64,000 nucleotides of DNA from Aquila chrysaetos chrysaetos (taxonomy: Eukaryota > Chordata > Aves > Accipitriformes > Accipitridae): NCBI RefSeq assembly GCF_900496995.4, contig NC_044030.1, positions 17,160,550 through 17,224,549 of the forward strand. The letters are read 5' to 3'. Below, piece by piece: positions 37,387 through 50,000 of this stretch; within the stretch, counting starts at the first letter, position 1, and every line of letters starts with the position of its first letter. The position numbers and the translations under genes are program-made. The notes below the pieces were generated by a model. That model was not told the DNA's origin, ran no database searches, and worked only from the letters and a program-made list of their open reading frames with translations.

Positions 37387-40061
37387 GCTCTCTGCAAATT
37401 GACTTTCCAAATTTGTGAAGAATCAGGTAGGAAAGGGAAATGCACAGTTGCAAAAGAGTGGCCTCATCTTACAGAGATTTAAACCTGACAGAGACAAGTA
37501 GTAGAACCGAGTATTACAGGGCTCTGTAAATAACATACCTATTGGAAATGCCAACCTCCGTAGACAGACGCATCCCATCCTGCTTGTTAACAGGAGGTGG
37601 CTGGGGAGGACAACCCACGGTCAGCCAGTCCGACTGCTAGAGGCACGAGAGATCCTCGTCCCCGAGGATGCTCAGGTAAGTAAGTCCCTGATCCAAGGAG
37701 ATGGATGATTGGGGGTTTTTTTAACCTTTTCCCTCCCCTAAGATCCGGAACCCTTCTAGGGATCCTGCCCTTAGGAATGACAACAACCCGTGCACAGGGA
37801 CAGGCCAGGTGACGGTTTCGGTGCCATCCTCGGCACTGAAGGGGGTCAGTGCAGCGAAAGAGCTGAGACAGCATTCAGACCGACCCTCCCGTTGATGGAG
37901 AACCAGAGATACCAGGGCTCATCCACCAAAGCAGCGGAGCTTTGCTTTAGAAGTTTCAGTTTGTACTGAATATGAACTGAACTACCTACTCAGCCAGCAG
38001 TGGTTGAGATTAGGTATTTAAAGGCTGAAGAAAGTGGGGTTGTTCAGACTCCTGTGATGTGCCCAGGGATTCCTCCCTCGGAGATATGCCTGAGAAGATG
38101 GTAAAGGAGAGATAGGGAAACTCTCCTATTGCTTACCCCCAGCCCTTCTCTCCCACCCCAGTTTCAAGCTGTAGTTCACTTGATTGCGTCCCAGTAATTG
38201 TCCTACAGCAAACCCAAGGAGGCAGACAACACCCTGCCGTGGGCCTGGCTGGAGTGCTTTACAGCTCCCTGCAAGCTGCAGGCGAAGCGGCTTTGGGCGT
38301 GCAGCAAGAGGAAGAACAGGTGGACCTGCCCTTGCTCACGTGGCCCAGTCAGTGGCCCACAGCAGCACAGGGGGGATGACGGCAGCTCCATGCCAGGATA
38401 GGTTTGCTCCACATTTTTGATGGGTTTGCCTGAAATTTTGCTTGTGCACCTCTTTTCCCATTATCTGTCCATTCTCAACATTGTTTTGGAATGGGATGAG
38501 AGCAATAGAAGGTTTTGATGTGGTCAGTGAGTGCACAGTGTTGGTGTATCGGAAGATACAGCTAATACTGGAAAGGAAAGTTGAAGAACTTTAAGTATGA
38601 TTTTTTTTCTTTTTAAACACGCCACATAAATTTAGGATTTGTATAATTCATACACATTTTCAGTTATTCAAGCAGTTCCGTAGTTTGAACAATCAGGAAA
38701 GGGCTTTCATTTGGTCAGAAATGAAGGTGTTAACGACTGAAGCTTGCTAGCATAGTACCCTTCAAATTCTTAAGGCTTCATACGGTTAGGACAAGTTTTC
38801 AACAAAACGGTGTAAGACGGAAGGAGAAGACAAGTATAGCTGCACACCTGGCACCGTGGGAACCATTTGTAAATTTGCAGATTTACTTTATTCAGAGGCC
38901 TAGATGCTGTGATTTTGTATAGGTCCTTCTCATTTTAGAAACGTTCTCAGGATTGAGAAACCGTCCTCGTAAACATGCAGATGAAACAACTGTTGGAAAA
39001 ACAAATTGCAGAGAGAACTCATTCCTGCGTTTAGCATTCCCCTACCGCTAGATAGCAACAAGGGGACCCACTTTTCTGGGCAAGCATTGCAGAGAAATTG
39101 TGCAGCCCTGCAAACAGAACCAAAGTGTCTTTGTGCCCATCACGCCCAATCCAATGGGGCTGTAGAGAGGAAAAGCTCTTGACTTTAAAAGCAAGTGGGC
39201 AAAAACTTTGTGCAGAGACTGGCCTGAAATGTCTGGGTGTGTTTGCCTCTCCCATTGACGTAGACGAGAAGTGTTGGGAATAGCAAATATGGGCTGTCAC
39301 CTCACGAGATTTTCACAGCCAGACCCACGTGGCCGACTTACACAGCACCCTTCACTCTCTAGGCAGTCAACCTTGAACAGAAAATGCTCTTCTGAAATAA
39401 AAAAGAAGTGCTTGGACTAATGACTATAAATTATTATGAAAGCCAGAGGCAGGAACAGATGATGGGACAGCACGGCCCATGCGGTGATCGATCCTGGGCT
39501 CCCCAGAGTCGTGAGCAGGGCGCCTGCGGCCCTTCTACCGTACTCTGGAGGGACAGCAACTACAGCTTCTTCCTGCGTATGTAGGCTCAGGCTCCATTGC
39601 TAGCTCTTTTGAGGACCACCGGTGCAACAGTTGGCCAGGAGCACCAGCTACCAGAAGCACGGCAATCTTGGTAAGCGGAGAGGGACCCGGCACTGTGGGC
39701 GAGTGCCAGCGGGAGTGGATGGGGCTGGAGCGCAATGCCCCTTCAGGCTTCTCCCCGCCGGCGGGGGGCACGACCCAGCAGGCCGGGAGACTCTCACCCA
39801 GGGCTGGCCACTAACCACCCAGGTCCCCTCTGCAAATCCCGGCATTGCACGGGGAAAGGCAGCCAGCTGGGGGACACGTCACCCAGCCGCGGGCAGTCCA
39901 CGCCGACTGTTCCCGCCAGGCTCCCCCTTGCAGGAGACCTCTGCAAGGCGTCAGGAGTGGGGACGAGACACACAGTCATGGGCGTGTGTTGCAGGTGACC
40001 AGCCAGGGCAACAGGGAAATGTAGAAGATGAAACAAGAAACGCTATTTTCTTTTTCTCCAG

Positions 40062-40379
40062 ATGCTGTGCACCTGTGGGCGTGGAAGGCCGAGCGGTGGC
40101 CTGTGACATCAGCGGGCGATGCACTGTGACCTCGTGTCCCTTTGCTGCTTGTCTCCGGGCACCAGCAGAGCCTGGGCCAGTCTGGCTCGTGCCTGGGCTC
40201 CTGCCGAGCGTGCCTGCGAGGTCTGGAGGGTCGAGCAAGGTTTCTCCTGGTGCTGGGTGGTGCTTTGGTGGCTGCCATCGGCAGCTCTCAGTGCCCATCC
40301 CAGAACCATGCCCTGTGTTTCCCCAGCCCTGCCTGGTTCAGGCAGCTGGGCACCGCGGGGTGCGCTTGCAGCAGCGGAG
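40062..40379 (+). other. Copy 2: candidate upstream exon of the RING gene
   Basis: Same candidate exon as in copy 1 (318 bp), with intron 40380-40544 to the coding exon. In copy 2 a frame that starts at an ATG at 40119 stays open to the donor in phase 0 and would join the RING frame through a Thr/Ala-rich linker. Because the RING protein has a good start of its own at 40632, 5' UTR is the simpler reading. Confidence 0.35.
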
Positions 40380-40631
40380 GTGAGCTGTGCGCGGAAACGT
40401 GTCCCCCCTCCCCGAGCAGCCGTGGGGCGGGGGTGATGGGGCTTGGGGAGCCAGGAGGGTGTCCTTCTCGAGGGGCCTGGGCATTTCTTCCTCCCCTCCC
40501 CTCCCCGGGACAGCGAGTGACCGTGGCCTCTCTCCATTTTGCAGCGCACGACAGCCGCCGCTGCAGCGCCAGCAAGAGGGAGCAGCTCCTTGTCCTCAGC
40601 GCTTCCCAGCTCACCTCAGCATGCAGAGAGC

Positions 40632-41609
40632 ATGGCCACCGAGAGCGAGTGGAGCTGCCCCATCTGCTGCGACGATCAAGACGACATCGCCTACATGTCG
40701 CCTTGCCTCCACCAGTTTTGCTTAGGCTGTGCACTGCGCTGGGTACAGCAGAAGCCAAACTGCCCCCTGTGCAGGTCGGGGACGACGGCCATCTTGTTCT
40801 CAGTGCGGTCGGAGGATGATTTTTTGACATTGGATGTCCCAAGCCTCAGAGAGCCAATGGCTGAAGACCACCAGGATGAGCAGGGGCCTGCGGGGCTGGT
40901 GCCCTGGGCTCAAGTGGGCAGCTTCCCTCCTGCGGTCTGGGCGGACTTTTTCAAGAGCCACCCCAATAACATCAGGCCCCTGCTGCCCTGGGTGCGACAT
41001 GAGCTCGGGGTGCTCTATGAGGAGCAGTGGTGGGAGGTGGCTGCCGCGGAGGGGATCATTGTGGCCCACCTGTGCCTCTGGGGTCTGGATGAGGAGGTGT
41101 TGGTGCAGAAGCTGCAGAACTGCCTGTCACAACACACGCGGACATTCGTCCCCCGGCTCATCACCGCCGCCGTTCGCCTGTGCGGCTGGGCGGTCCGCCA
41201 GCACCTGGGCCAGCAGGACCCCCGCGCTGCCGGCGGGGAGGACAACGGCCCTGCAGCCAGCCCCAGCTCCACGGCCTCCCCGGGGTGGACTCCCGCTCCC
41301 CACCCGGCCTCCTCCAGCAGCGCTGCAGGCCCCGACGTGGAAGAGGAAGCCAGCACGTCAGAGGCCACCCTCCGCGGGGGTCCCGACAGCCGCCCATCTG
41401 CGCCCGTCCTTGCAGAGCAAGATCAGCCCCAGGAGGAGCCGGGGGAGGCGGCGGCGGCAAGTCCCTCTGCCCAGGGCTGCAGCCCCTCCGCTCCTGGCCG
41501 GGGCAGGGACCGCTTGCCCAGGGGGCCCTGGCGCCCCCCGAAGAGGAAGGCCTCCGGCCCCTGGGACTCTGCCCAGCCCTGCAAGAGGCCACCCCGCCGG
41601 CGGCACTAG
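40632..41609 (+). CDS. Copy 2: TOPORS-like RING-finger E3 ubiquitin ligase, intact frame (325 aa)
   Basis: A single frame of 325 codons in one exon. Residues 9-47 form a canonical C3HC4 RING (Cys9, Cys12, Cys25, His27, Cys30, Cys33, Cys44, Cys47), with CLHQFCLGCALRW and CPLCR blocks of the kind found in TOPORS. A short FSVRSEDDF segment follows at 56-64, as in TOPORS proteins. Residues about 98-193 (FPPAVWADFF to AVRQHLG) are predicted helical and match the position of the TOPORS conserved region after the RING. Residues 200-300 are rich in Pro, Ser, Ala and Glu, and the end is basic (PPKRKA and KRPPRRRH), likely nuclear targeting. Known RING proteins of this class pass ubiquitin, and TOPORS also SUMO, to nuclear proteins. 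It is far shorter than TOPORS itself (about 1000 residues), as expected for the avian TOPORS-like paralogues. The start was chosen for Kozak context and because the RING follows within eight residues. An AATAAA lies 36 bp after the stop. Confidence 0.88.
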   Translation: MATESEWSCPICCDDQDDIAYMSPCLHQFCLGCALRWVQQKPNCPLCRSGTTAILFSVRSEDDFLTLDVPSLREPMAEDHQDEQGPAGLVPWAQVGSFPPAVWADFFKSHPNNIRPLLPWVRHELGVLYEEQWWEVAAAEGIIVAHLCLWGLDEEVLVQKLQNCLSQHTRTFVPRLITAAVRLCGWAVRQHLGQQDPRAAGGEDNGPAASPSSTASPGWTPAPHPASSSSAAGPDVEEEASTSEATLRGGPDSRPSAPVLAEQDQPQEEPGEAAAASPSAQGCSPSAPGRGRDRLPRGPWRPPKRKASGPWDSAQPCKRPPRRRH

Positions 41610-41644
41610 CAGGGCTCTGTCAACCCTTGATTCAAGGAAAAGGA

Positions 41645-41650
41645 AATAAA
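41645..41650 (+). terminator. Copy 2: polyadenylation signal AATAAA of the RING gene
   Basis: AATAAA lies 36 bp downstream of the intact RING frame, implying a very short 3' UTR. Confidence 0.6.
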
Positions 41651-44600
41651 TTCCTGTTTCCCTGACACAGTCTCCGGGTGCTGCTTTCTCCCCCTTCTCC
41701 TGGTGCCTTTCCCGGCGTCCCCGTGCCCCACCACGGCTGCCGCCAGCCAGCTGGGGGGCACAGCCATGGGTGCCCGGAGCCCCAGGGCCAGTGTTGGTGG
41801 TGCCTCCTCCTGCAGGAAATCCTGCTGCAGCCACGCACCGGCGGCACAACAGATGCTGAGGGCAGAGCGGGCAGGAGGGGAAGCTGGTTTCGTCACAGGT
41901 CCGATGGGGACCTAACTGGGCATTACCCGCGGTCCCTGCTGGCATCCCCTGGTGCCCCCACCCGGTCCCAGTGCCATGAAGGGCATCCTGAGCTCTGCCC
42001 GGCTGGAAGGAGCATCCTCGGAGCCCTGGACCCCGCTGTGGGGTGTTGCTGTGGGGACAGCAAGGAGCGGTCCCCCCCAACCCAGGTGTGCCTGAGGGGC
42101 TTGGCAGGGGCTTCCTCTCCCAGCTGGGCGCAGCAGGCTGCCACACCTACGGCCGGCCGGAGCACTCCCGCCGGCGGCAGGAGGGGTGTGCAGACGGGGT
42201 GGGGGGCTGACAAAGCTCTTCTCCTGGGACAGCTCGCCATCATGAAGTGGTGCTAAAGCGATGCCAAAGGTCTTGTTGGGAAAAAGATTCTTGTGCCTCA
42301 TTTTGCAAGCTGAGCTTCCTGTCCCCTTTGAAATCCATTCAGTGTGATCCTTTGTCAACATCTCTGCCTTTCCGTGATGGCAGTTCACCAGTCCTTTCAA
42401 AGCAGCTTTGCTTGAGAGAGAAAAGGTCTGGCTTGCCATTCGTTGTTGCACTGCAGTCCGTAGGAAATCACTTGCTTCGGTCCTTACCCACCTTACTGTC
42501 AGAAAATTGCAGATGAAAGACCAAAACTTTGCCAGCTGTGAAAATGGCCCAAAGAGAAGGCAGTTATGGGCAAAATAATGAGAATTATTATTGTGTTGGC
42601 ACATCTGGTACCAGGCGGGTGAAAAATAGGACCCTAAAAGATCTGAAAATAGCTCAGCTGACAATCAGGGAGGGGAAGGTGCAAAGAAAGGAAGAGATAG
42701 AAACATCAAAGGAAGGAAAGGACTATGTACAGAAGTCAAAAGTAGCATAAAAAAGAGCAAATGGATAAAACAATGAAAAAATAAATTTAGTCTGATATTA
42801 AAAAAAAATTTAAAAAAAATCGACTGAGCTTGAGTTCTGTTATTGTCAATAAAAGGAGTTGGGATGAGCTATAACCTTGCCACCTCCAGCACTCCTCTCT
42901 GCATCCCACAGAGCATGACAAAGCAGGAACCTCTCCAAGGTGGGTAGAGGTTTGTCCTGCTGGAGATGTCTGTGCCGGTGCCCGGGGGTTCGTGTATGTG
43001 CGTGCAGAGCTCGGTTTCAGTCGTCTTTGGAAGCAGTGAAGAAGCCGGGTGTGGAAGGCAGCGACCGGCCAAGGAACAGGCTGAATAATCCCATGAGTTC
43101 CCCTGTTTCGAAGGCTTCTCGTGTTCAACAGCTGCTGACAGCACCAGTTCTTCAGTGCTCGCATCTGGCGTGCTAGTGTCTTGGAGGAGGCAGTGTCACA
43201 GCCGTGTTCCTGGCCACAGATAGCCGGTGGATTTTGTGATGGTGTAATTGTGGAGAACTTTCACAAGAAGGTGCAGAGAGCTGACCTTTCTACTGCTGGT
43301 TTCCGCAGCTGCTTGTTACATGGTGGTAGGAATCACAGCAGCATGCTCCTTTGTAGATGTCTGATTGCTTCTCTCCCCGAAAAAACTGCATTTTGAACAC
43401 TGCTATATAACAGACAGTCCTTCCTCCTTTGGCTGTGCCTTGGCATTCCGAGGAGCCCAGCTACATTCACAGGAGGCGTGAGAACACAGACACGTAGACA
43501 GAACGTGCCTGTTCCTAGATCTCATCCCAGCACAGGCGGTGCAGAGAAGCACTTCCCAAGGTGAACCGGTGTTTACCCCCTGGGAAATGCTTTGTCAGCT
43601 TCCTGCCTGTCTCGCTGAGGCGCTTTGGTTTCAGAGAGGGGTGACCTGAAATCAGGAGGCAGGGATTGGTTCTGACAGAGGAAGGACTTTCTTAACGACG
43701 TCCTCTGTTTGCACATGAACCCATCCTCACCCTCCCTCGGTGCCCTGAACTGCGCGGGAAACGACCTCTTGGTGTGTTTTGGGGAGTGCAGGAATGACTA
43801 GTCTCAGCATAGGCAAGGCTTGTGAGTCAGAGCTTCTTCCACGGCGCTCTCGATTCTGCTTGGCCAGCTGAGGAACGGATGGATGCTCCGGCTTCAACGT
43901 CTCTGTGTTGCACCCAAAAATTACAGACCAGACAGGGAATCTCAAATCACCCCGATCCTGAGGACGCTCCTTCAGTTTCTCCCATCTGGTCACAGCCAGC
44001 GTCTCCTCTCTAGAGCAGCCGTCACAACAGAGGCACAAACTCGGAAAGCACTGGCATCACCAGGCGGCGGCATAAGTCACCACCCTCTATTTCTGGGCGG
44101 CACTGTTTCCATACTCTTAATTCCTTCCCGAGACCCCCTCCAGCTTCCCGGCAGGTGCCTTTGCCAAGCCATCGCTGCCGCAGTCGCCATCAGATGCACA
44201 GTGGAAAAAAAACAAGAACGGGAAGCACTGTGCTCCATCCCACAGCTCTGGTTTCCCAGATAAACATCAAAGCTTGCTGGAAAAACAGTGAGCAAAGACT
44301 TTTCCAGGATAAAATGCAAAATTATGCGTTTCATAAGCATTGTACTTTGGGTAAGAGGGGAGTGGGAGAAGCAGAAAGTTCTGGCAACAGCGAAATATTC
44401 CAACGAATATTAAGCTGTGAATACTATTTAACTGTACAAAGTCAAAATTAAATATTTTTTTTTAGTATAAAATGTCTCATCCACCTAAAATGAATCTTTT
44501 AATAAGATTTCTCTTATAAACAGTGTTGACGCTAGGGCGGTACACTCCCGCTAGGCCGCCACTAACATTTCAGAAGATCAGGATCTAGGGAAATGGTTTC

Positions 44601-45402
44601 TGCACACCCGTTGCTTTTCTCTTGGTTGCACAGCAGAGGGAAGCGTGAGGCCCATGGTGTGATGCACGTGCCCTTCCCTCATCCTTGAGAAACCACAAAA
44701 GAGATCAGTTTATTAAGGACGGAACATCCTTCCACCGTACCATGTAGAGCCCGTGAAAATGGGTGGCAAAATCAAATATGTGAGGCAGAATATCTGCGTC
44801 GTAGATGTATGGCAAATTTGAATCACTGGCAGTAAGGTTGTTGGGTTGTGGTTTGGGTTTTTTTCCTGTCCCTGTAGTGCTGTGTCTTGGATGATAGTTT
44901 AATTGCGTGTAGCATGACTGATTTGACGCTGAGAGAGAATACCTGGCGAAGGAGTTTTGGTCTGCAGTAATTTCTTCCGTTACTCCAGTGCTGTTAGGAT
45001 TTCCTCGCGCCTCACTGCTGAGGAAACCGGTAATTACAAGTTTGTCTGAATTCATCTGTACAAAGCTATTGAATGCCGTCTTTTCTTCGCGGGGAAACCT
45101 CGTACCTAAACTCCGCTGTCGGCAGGTATCGCTAGCGTGATGCAAGAAGCGTAATCCTTGGGCCTTTTTCCGTTCCTCATACGGGAAGAAAAGTTTATGC
45201 TAGTGCAAAAATGATATGAAACTTCAGGGAAATAGTTTTTTTTACCAAAATGGAAGCTCCATCTTCTTAGCGTGATGTGTTAGTCATGACATTGGTTGGG
45301 ACACATACAGTGAGGTAATCCTTATTCAAACCGCAAGGTTGAAACTAGCAAGACCAGTCCGGAGAAACAGAACGAACATGATGGAGGTAGGACAAAAACG
45401 AC
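41651..45402. other. Copy 2: region after the RING gene, no recognised gene
   Basis: Counterpart of 21706-25466. GC-rich at first, then mixed, without a supported coding exon. Confidence 0.35.
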
Positions 45403-46046
45403 CTGGCAGTGTGCCCAGGTGGCCAAGAAGGCCAATCGCATCCTGGCCTGTATCAGAAGTAGCGTGGCCAGCAGGAGCAGGGAAGCGATCGTCCCCCTGT
45501 ACTCGGCACTGGTGAGGCCGCACCTCGAGTGCTGCGTTCAGTTTTGGGCCCCCTCACTCCAGGAAAGACATTGAGGTGCTGGAGCGTGTCCAGAGAAGGG
45601 CAACGAAGCTGGTGAGGGGCCTGGAGCACAAGTCCTGTGGGGAGCGGCTGAGGGAGCGGGGGTTGTTTAGTCTGGAGAAAAGGAGGCTGAGGGGAGACCC
45701 TTATCGCTCTCTACAACTACCTGAAAGGAGGCTGTAGCGAGGTGGGGGGCGGTCTCTTCTCCCAAGTAACAAGTGACAGGACAAGAGGAGGAAACAGCCT
45801 CAAATTGCACCAGGGGAGGTTTAGATCGGATATTAGGAAAAATTTCTTGACCCGAACGGGTTGTCAGGCACTGGAACAGGCTGCCCAGGGAAGTGGTTGA
45901 GTCACCATCCCTGAAGGTATTTAAAAGACGTGCCGATGCGGCACTTAGGGACATGGTTTGGCGGTGGACTCGGCAGCGCTAGGTTTACGGTTGCACTCCA
46001 TGGTGTTGAGGGCCTTTCGCAACCTAATCGCGTCTATGATTCTATC
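45403..46046 (+). mobile_element. Copy 2: CR1 LINE, 3' 640 bp
   Basis: Same insertion as 25467-26106, duplicated with the unit. The indel pattern differs from copy 1, consistent with neutral change or sequence error. Confidence 0.93.
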
Positions 46047-46440
46047 CTCACAGCTTTGTTCGACCGCGGGCCCCTGCGCCTCAGCGCGGGAGCGCCATCT
46101 TGTGGGCAGGCAGCCATTAGCCGCGGGCGAGCTGGTCCCGTCCCTCCCCGCTTCTCCTCGAGAGGGGGTCCCGGGCACCCGGGCCAATCAGGACGGCCGA
46201 CGCTGCGGAGCGCGCGGGCCCCGGCCCGGTCGGCGGGGCGGCCGGTGCCGCGGTGCCTCAGGCCCCTCCGGCCCGTCAGGTCCCTCAGGCCCCTCCGGCT
46301 CCTCAGGCTCCTCAGGCCCCTCAGGCCCCTCAGGCTCCTCAGGCCCCTCAGGCCCGGGGTGCCGGCTGCCTCCGCCGACGGCCGCGGGAGTTTTGTCTGT
46401 GCACAGTGAGCTCGGGGTGCGGCTAATGAGTTAACACTCG
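46047..46440 (+). promoter_or_regulatory. Copy 2: CpG-rich block with promoter-type motifs
   Basis: Same block as in copy 1, with the YY1-type site at 46094-46102 and CCAAT at 46184-46188 both preserved. Confidence 0.45.
46256..46354 (+). repeat. Copy 2: 9-bp minisatellite (CCTCAGGCC)n
   Basis: Same array as in copy 1, within a few bases of the same length. Confidence 0.9.
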
Positions 46441-46809
46441 CGCCCTGCAGAGGGGCCAGGGTCAAGCGCAGCTTTGGTGGTAGCAACAGCTTCGTGTGCT
46501 GAGGGTGCCTGGAGGACCGCCTGTCCCCACAGCGCTGGCTGGCGGTGGTTCGGTCTGCTTTCCGGTGGTGTGCGGCCTCGAGGGCAGCAAATCCTCAGCC
46601 AGGGCCCGCCACGTTCCGACGTCTTGATAACGTGGTGTGTGTTGTTGCTGTGAAGACGCACATTGCAACCCTACATCCTTCTCGCTGTAAGCGGTGCCGT
46701 CCACTGGCCATCGGTAGCTGTCGGGCAGCCTGTTCTTCATCGCAGTGTACGCTTCCGCAGGAGGCCCGGCTGACGGCAAAATCTGATGCTAGTTGGCGGA
46801 CAAGCTAAA

Positions 46810-46920
46810 ATGAATGCACCCAACAGTGTGTCACCACAGGAAGAAACGCAGCTGTGCATCAGTGGTCGAGAATGCAGTGATCCAGCGATTGCCTTTGAAA
46901 TGCTCTACATCTGTGTTGAT
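46810..46920 (+). other. Copy 2: candidate first coding exon downstream of the CpG block
   Basis: A 37-codon frame (starting MNAPNSVSPQEETQ, ending MLYICVD) runs to a donor-like gtgagt at 46921. A (gttt)n run and an acceptor (tctgtttctcaccttag) follow, ending at 47007. The segment after the acceptor has a 48-codon open frame (FKIGLNISVLRG at its start, GGGKSVGR at its end), but the phases do not join cleanly as the sequence stands. The product is unrecognised. This may be a small coding gene, a non-coding RNA, or chance. Confidence 0.22.
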
Positions 46921-47007
46921 GTGAGTTTTGTGTGGGCTTTTTTTTGTTTGTTTGTTTGTTTGTTTGTTTTTAAACAAGTAATTTATTCTCTCTGTTTCTC
47001 ACCTTAG

Positions 47008-50000
47008 ACTTCAAAATTGGACTGAACATCTCCGTACTGCGTGGTGTTAATGAGGTACAGCTTGGCACAGTTGCAAAGCAAATGTGGGAAGTGTCTGCAT
47101 GCATGGGAGTGAAGGAGATGACACTTGGGGGAGGCAAGTCTGTGGGACGGTGAATTTGCTGCTTCTGCTGCTGATGGGGAGGTGAGGGCAGGGAGGAGCT
47201 GCTGCTGTTGGATGGGGGAACCTTCTCAGGCCAGCACTGCATGCATGCTCTGACTGTCTCCCGGTAGCAACGTGATGGCTGGGTTTCTGGCGCGCCAGCA
47301 CAGGCAGAGCAAGCAGTAGGATTGTGGCCTTTTGCAGCCTCTTGAGGGTAGTGGTACCATCTGAGAGCAACAACCCGAGGAGGCAGCCGACTTCTGCTGA
47401 CGTCCCCGTTCTCTGTTGACCAAAGGCATTGCTCAGCCTGGTGAGATTTCTTCCTCCCTCTTTCTTTTTCCTTTTTTTTCCCCAGTAGATGGTTAAGTGA
47501 TCTAGACTGAAGTAATAGCAACGATCGTTAGCAAGAGTCAGAAAGAGAATTTCTGTGCAAAGCAAAAGAAACTTTCAGCAGGATTCCATTTTCAGTATGC
47601 TCTGCAGCACGTTTAATAATGTAATTCCCCAGTGTATCTGAATGTTTCAATATCCCTGTGAAGGAGGAGAGTCACTGGCTCATGCAAAATTGCTCTGAAG
47701 TATATCATTAATTTTGGTACACTGAAAATTCAGCAGGGCTACCCTGAGTTATAATGTTGGGCCTTTTATTTAACGCAAATGAGAAACCTTTTTCTTCCAT
47801 GCATGCAGATTTTAGGTAAGGTGGTGACTCTTGTTTTAGTGAAGATAAACTTCTTGCCTTTTGGAGCATATGCGCACACCTGACGTTATGTCCAGAATAG
47901 CAAAAGATTTTATTGGCACCGTGTGAGGTCCCAGGAGAAGCCTAAACATGGAGAGAATACAGATTTTTAAAAGAAATTGCTCATTGCCTTGTCTGTGAGC
48001 AAAACGCGCGTTTGCAGGACCTGGGCAGATGGCTTTTATATTTTGAGAACCTGCCAGGTTTTTGCTTGGAAAGTGAAGAGTTTGGGATTTTTTCTCGACC
48101 TTTCATATTTATCTCTGTTCCCTTTTTCACGCTTGTGAGGCACCTCTGATATTATGAGGGAATACTAATTTCTTTTTCACGAGCTGCTTTGTGCCCTTCG
48201 CACGGTATTGAACCGTGTCCAGTCCAAGATCCACTGTATGTGAGCATTTGTCCTCTGAGTAACTTAGGCAGCTGCAAGAATTTTTAGTTGGTGCTCCCTG
48301 CAATCAGCTGTGTAAGCGTCAGTACACCAAAACTACGGAAAATACGTGGATACAGCACGGGATCGCGTTACATTCAAGATGCGGGCATAGCTCACGCAGG
48401 CGTGACCAGAACAGTCTAAAGCCGGCTCAGCCATCTTCTTGTAAGAGCAAAACTGGGAAATCCAAAATCCAGGCAAGCAGCTTGGTTCGTACATGGAATA
48501 TTCACCTCTGCTGCTGTCTTCTTGTTGCACCTCTGTTGCCACGGGTGTCTGAATTAGCAAATTTTGAGGTAGCTCAGGCATATCTTGCCAGACAACATGC
48601 TTGGTCTTTGTCAGAAACTTGCAGAAGCACAGCTCAGGGCTTTCCAGGTTGTGGTATACATGGCAGCATTGCTATGGGGGACCGGTGGTAGCCAGCCCGG
48701 TGCAGAGCCCCGTTGCAGGAGGTGCCCCAGCTTCCCCCGTTTCTTGGCAGACTGACTAAGTCTTGCTGGTGCGTTTAATGGTATTGGCGTGCCCAGCCCT
48801 CTCTTCTGACCGTGTGACCTTTTAATGCAGTGCTACAGTTTATCCCATATTCTCTTAAGCCACCATCTCCCAGGGCTTTGGAGAGCTCAGTCTGTGGTGG
48901 GATCGCGCCACCGTGAGGAAGCAGTGGGCAACATCTCTCTCCTGTCCTGGGAACACCATGGCTGAGTCGAAGAGGATCAATTCAAGTGGTACATCCTCTG
49001 TTGAGCAGTGCGTGTGCTGAGCACTTGCTCTACCTGGCCCAGCCATTTCTGTCCCTCCTTGCTCTGGAGGGAGGGTGAGGTGAACCAGCCCCTTGCCCTG
49101 CGCTGCATTTCCGTCCCCACTGAAGCCCATGGTATCGCTCTCAAACCTGGGAGGACTCGGTCACCGCCATCAGGTCAGAACGGAGATCGCGTTGTAAGAA
49201 CTTTGCTGAAACCAAGCGATGTTAGGTGAGGGCTACAAGCTGCTGCTATGAAACCAAGTCTGCAATTTGCCATTGCTTTCTGCTTTTGTGGTATTTGTAG
49301 CGCTGCAGACGAGGCGGGAGAGCTTCGCTCTGTTTATTCTGTGGTAGCTGTGAGTAGCCGTGCAAGCTGCAAGGCAGTGAGTGGGTAGCGTAGCTCTCCA
49401 TTCACGAAGCCCGACTTCATTGCAAAGAGGCCTACTAAAGAAAAACAGACTGACTAAATTAGACTCTTTCAGTGTGGACTAGGAAAAGTGGGAGTATATT
49501 TTGATGTCAAAGAAGAATGAAATGTTTCCCTGTGAAATTGCTGTCTACAGAGAAAGATGGTGGTGATCAGGGCACTAGGTGAATCGACAGCAGTAGTGAT
49601 GTCGGAGTGCAGTGAAAGTGTGGCGATAGCTCGTTACTGTTCGTTATAGCTCGTTACAATGCTTCTGTTAATGTCAGCAGCCTAGAACATTAGCAGGCAT
49701 TGAAAAACTGATTAATAGAAAAGAACTTTTCTTCCAAGGCAATGTACCTGACCTGCAGTGCAAGACAGTCTACTGGGAGATAATAGCTGGAAGCTGTGTG
49801 CTGTAGGCAGATGAAAAAGGGGCAGTGAACCATGATGGAGGGAAAATTGCCTTTCCTTCAGGAGTTACTAGTTGAAGGAACTCTTTTGAAGCAAACACGT
49901 TTTAAGCAAATATGCAGTAAGGCACCTGAAAGTAAAAGCAGATTTCCTTTTTATTTACCTTCTCAGACAACGTGTTTCTGGTGGAGCCTGCAGAAGTTAT

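Noticed and set aside
41358-42146. 262-codon minus-strand frame after the RING gene in copy 2
   Set aside because: A composition effect of GC-rich DNA. It is split into different frames in copies 1 and 3 and has no recognisable features.
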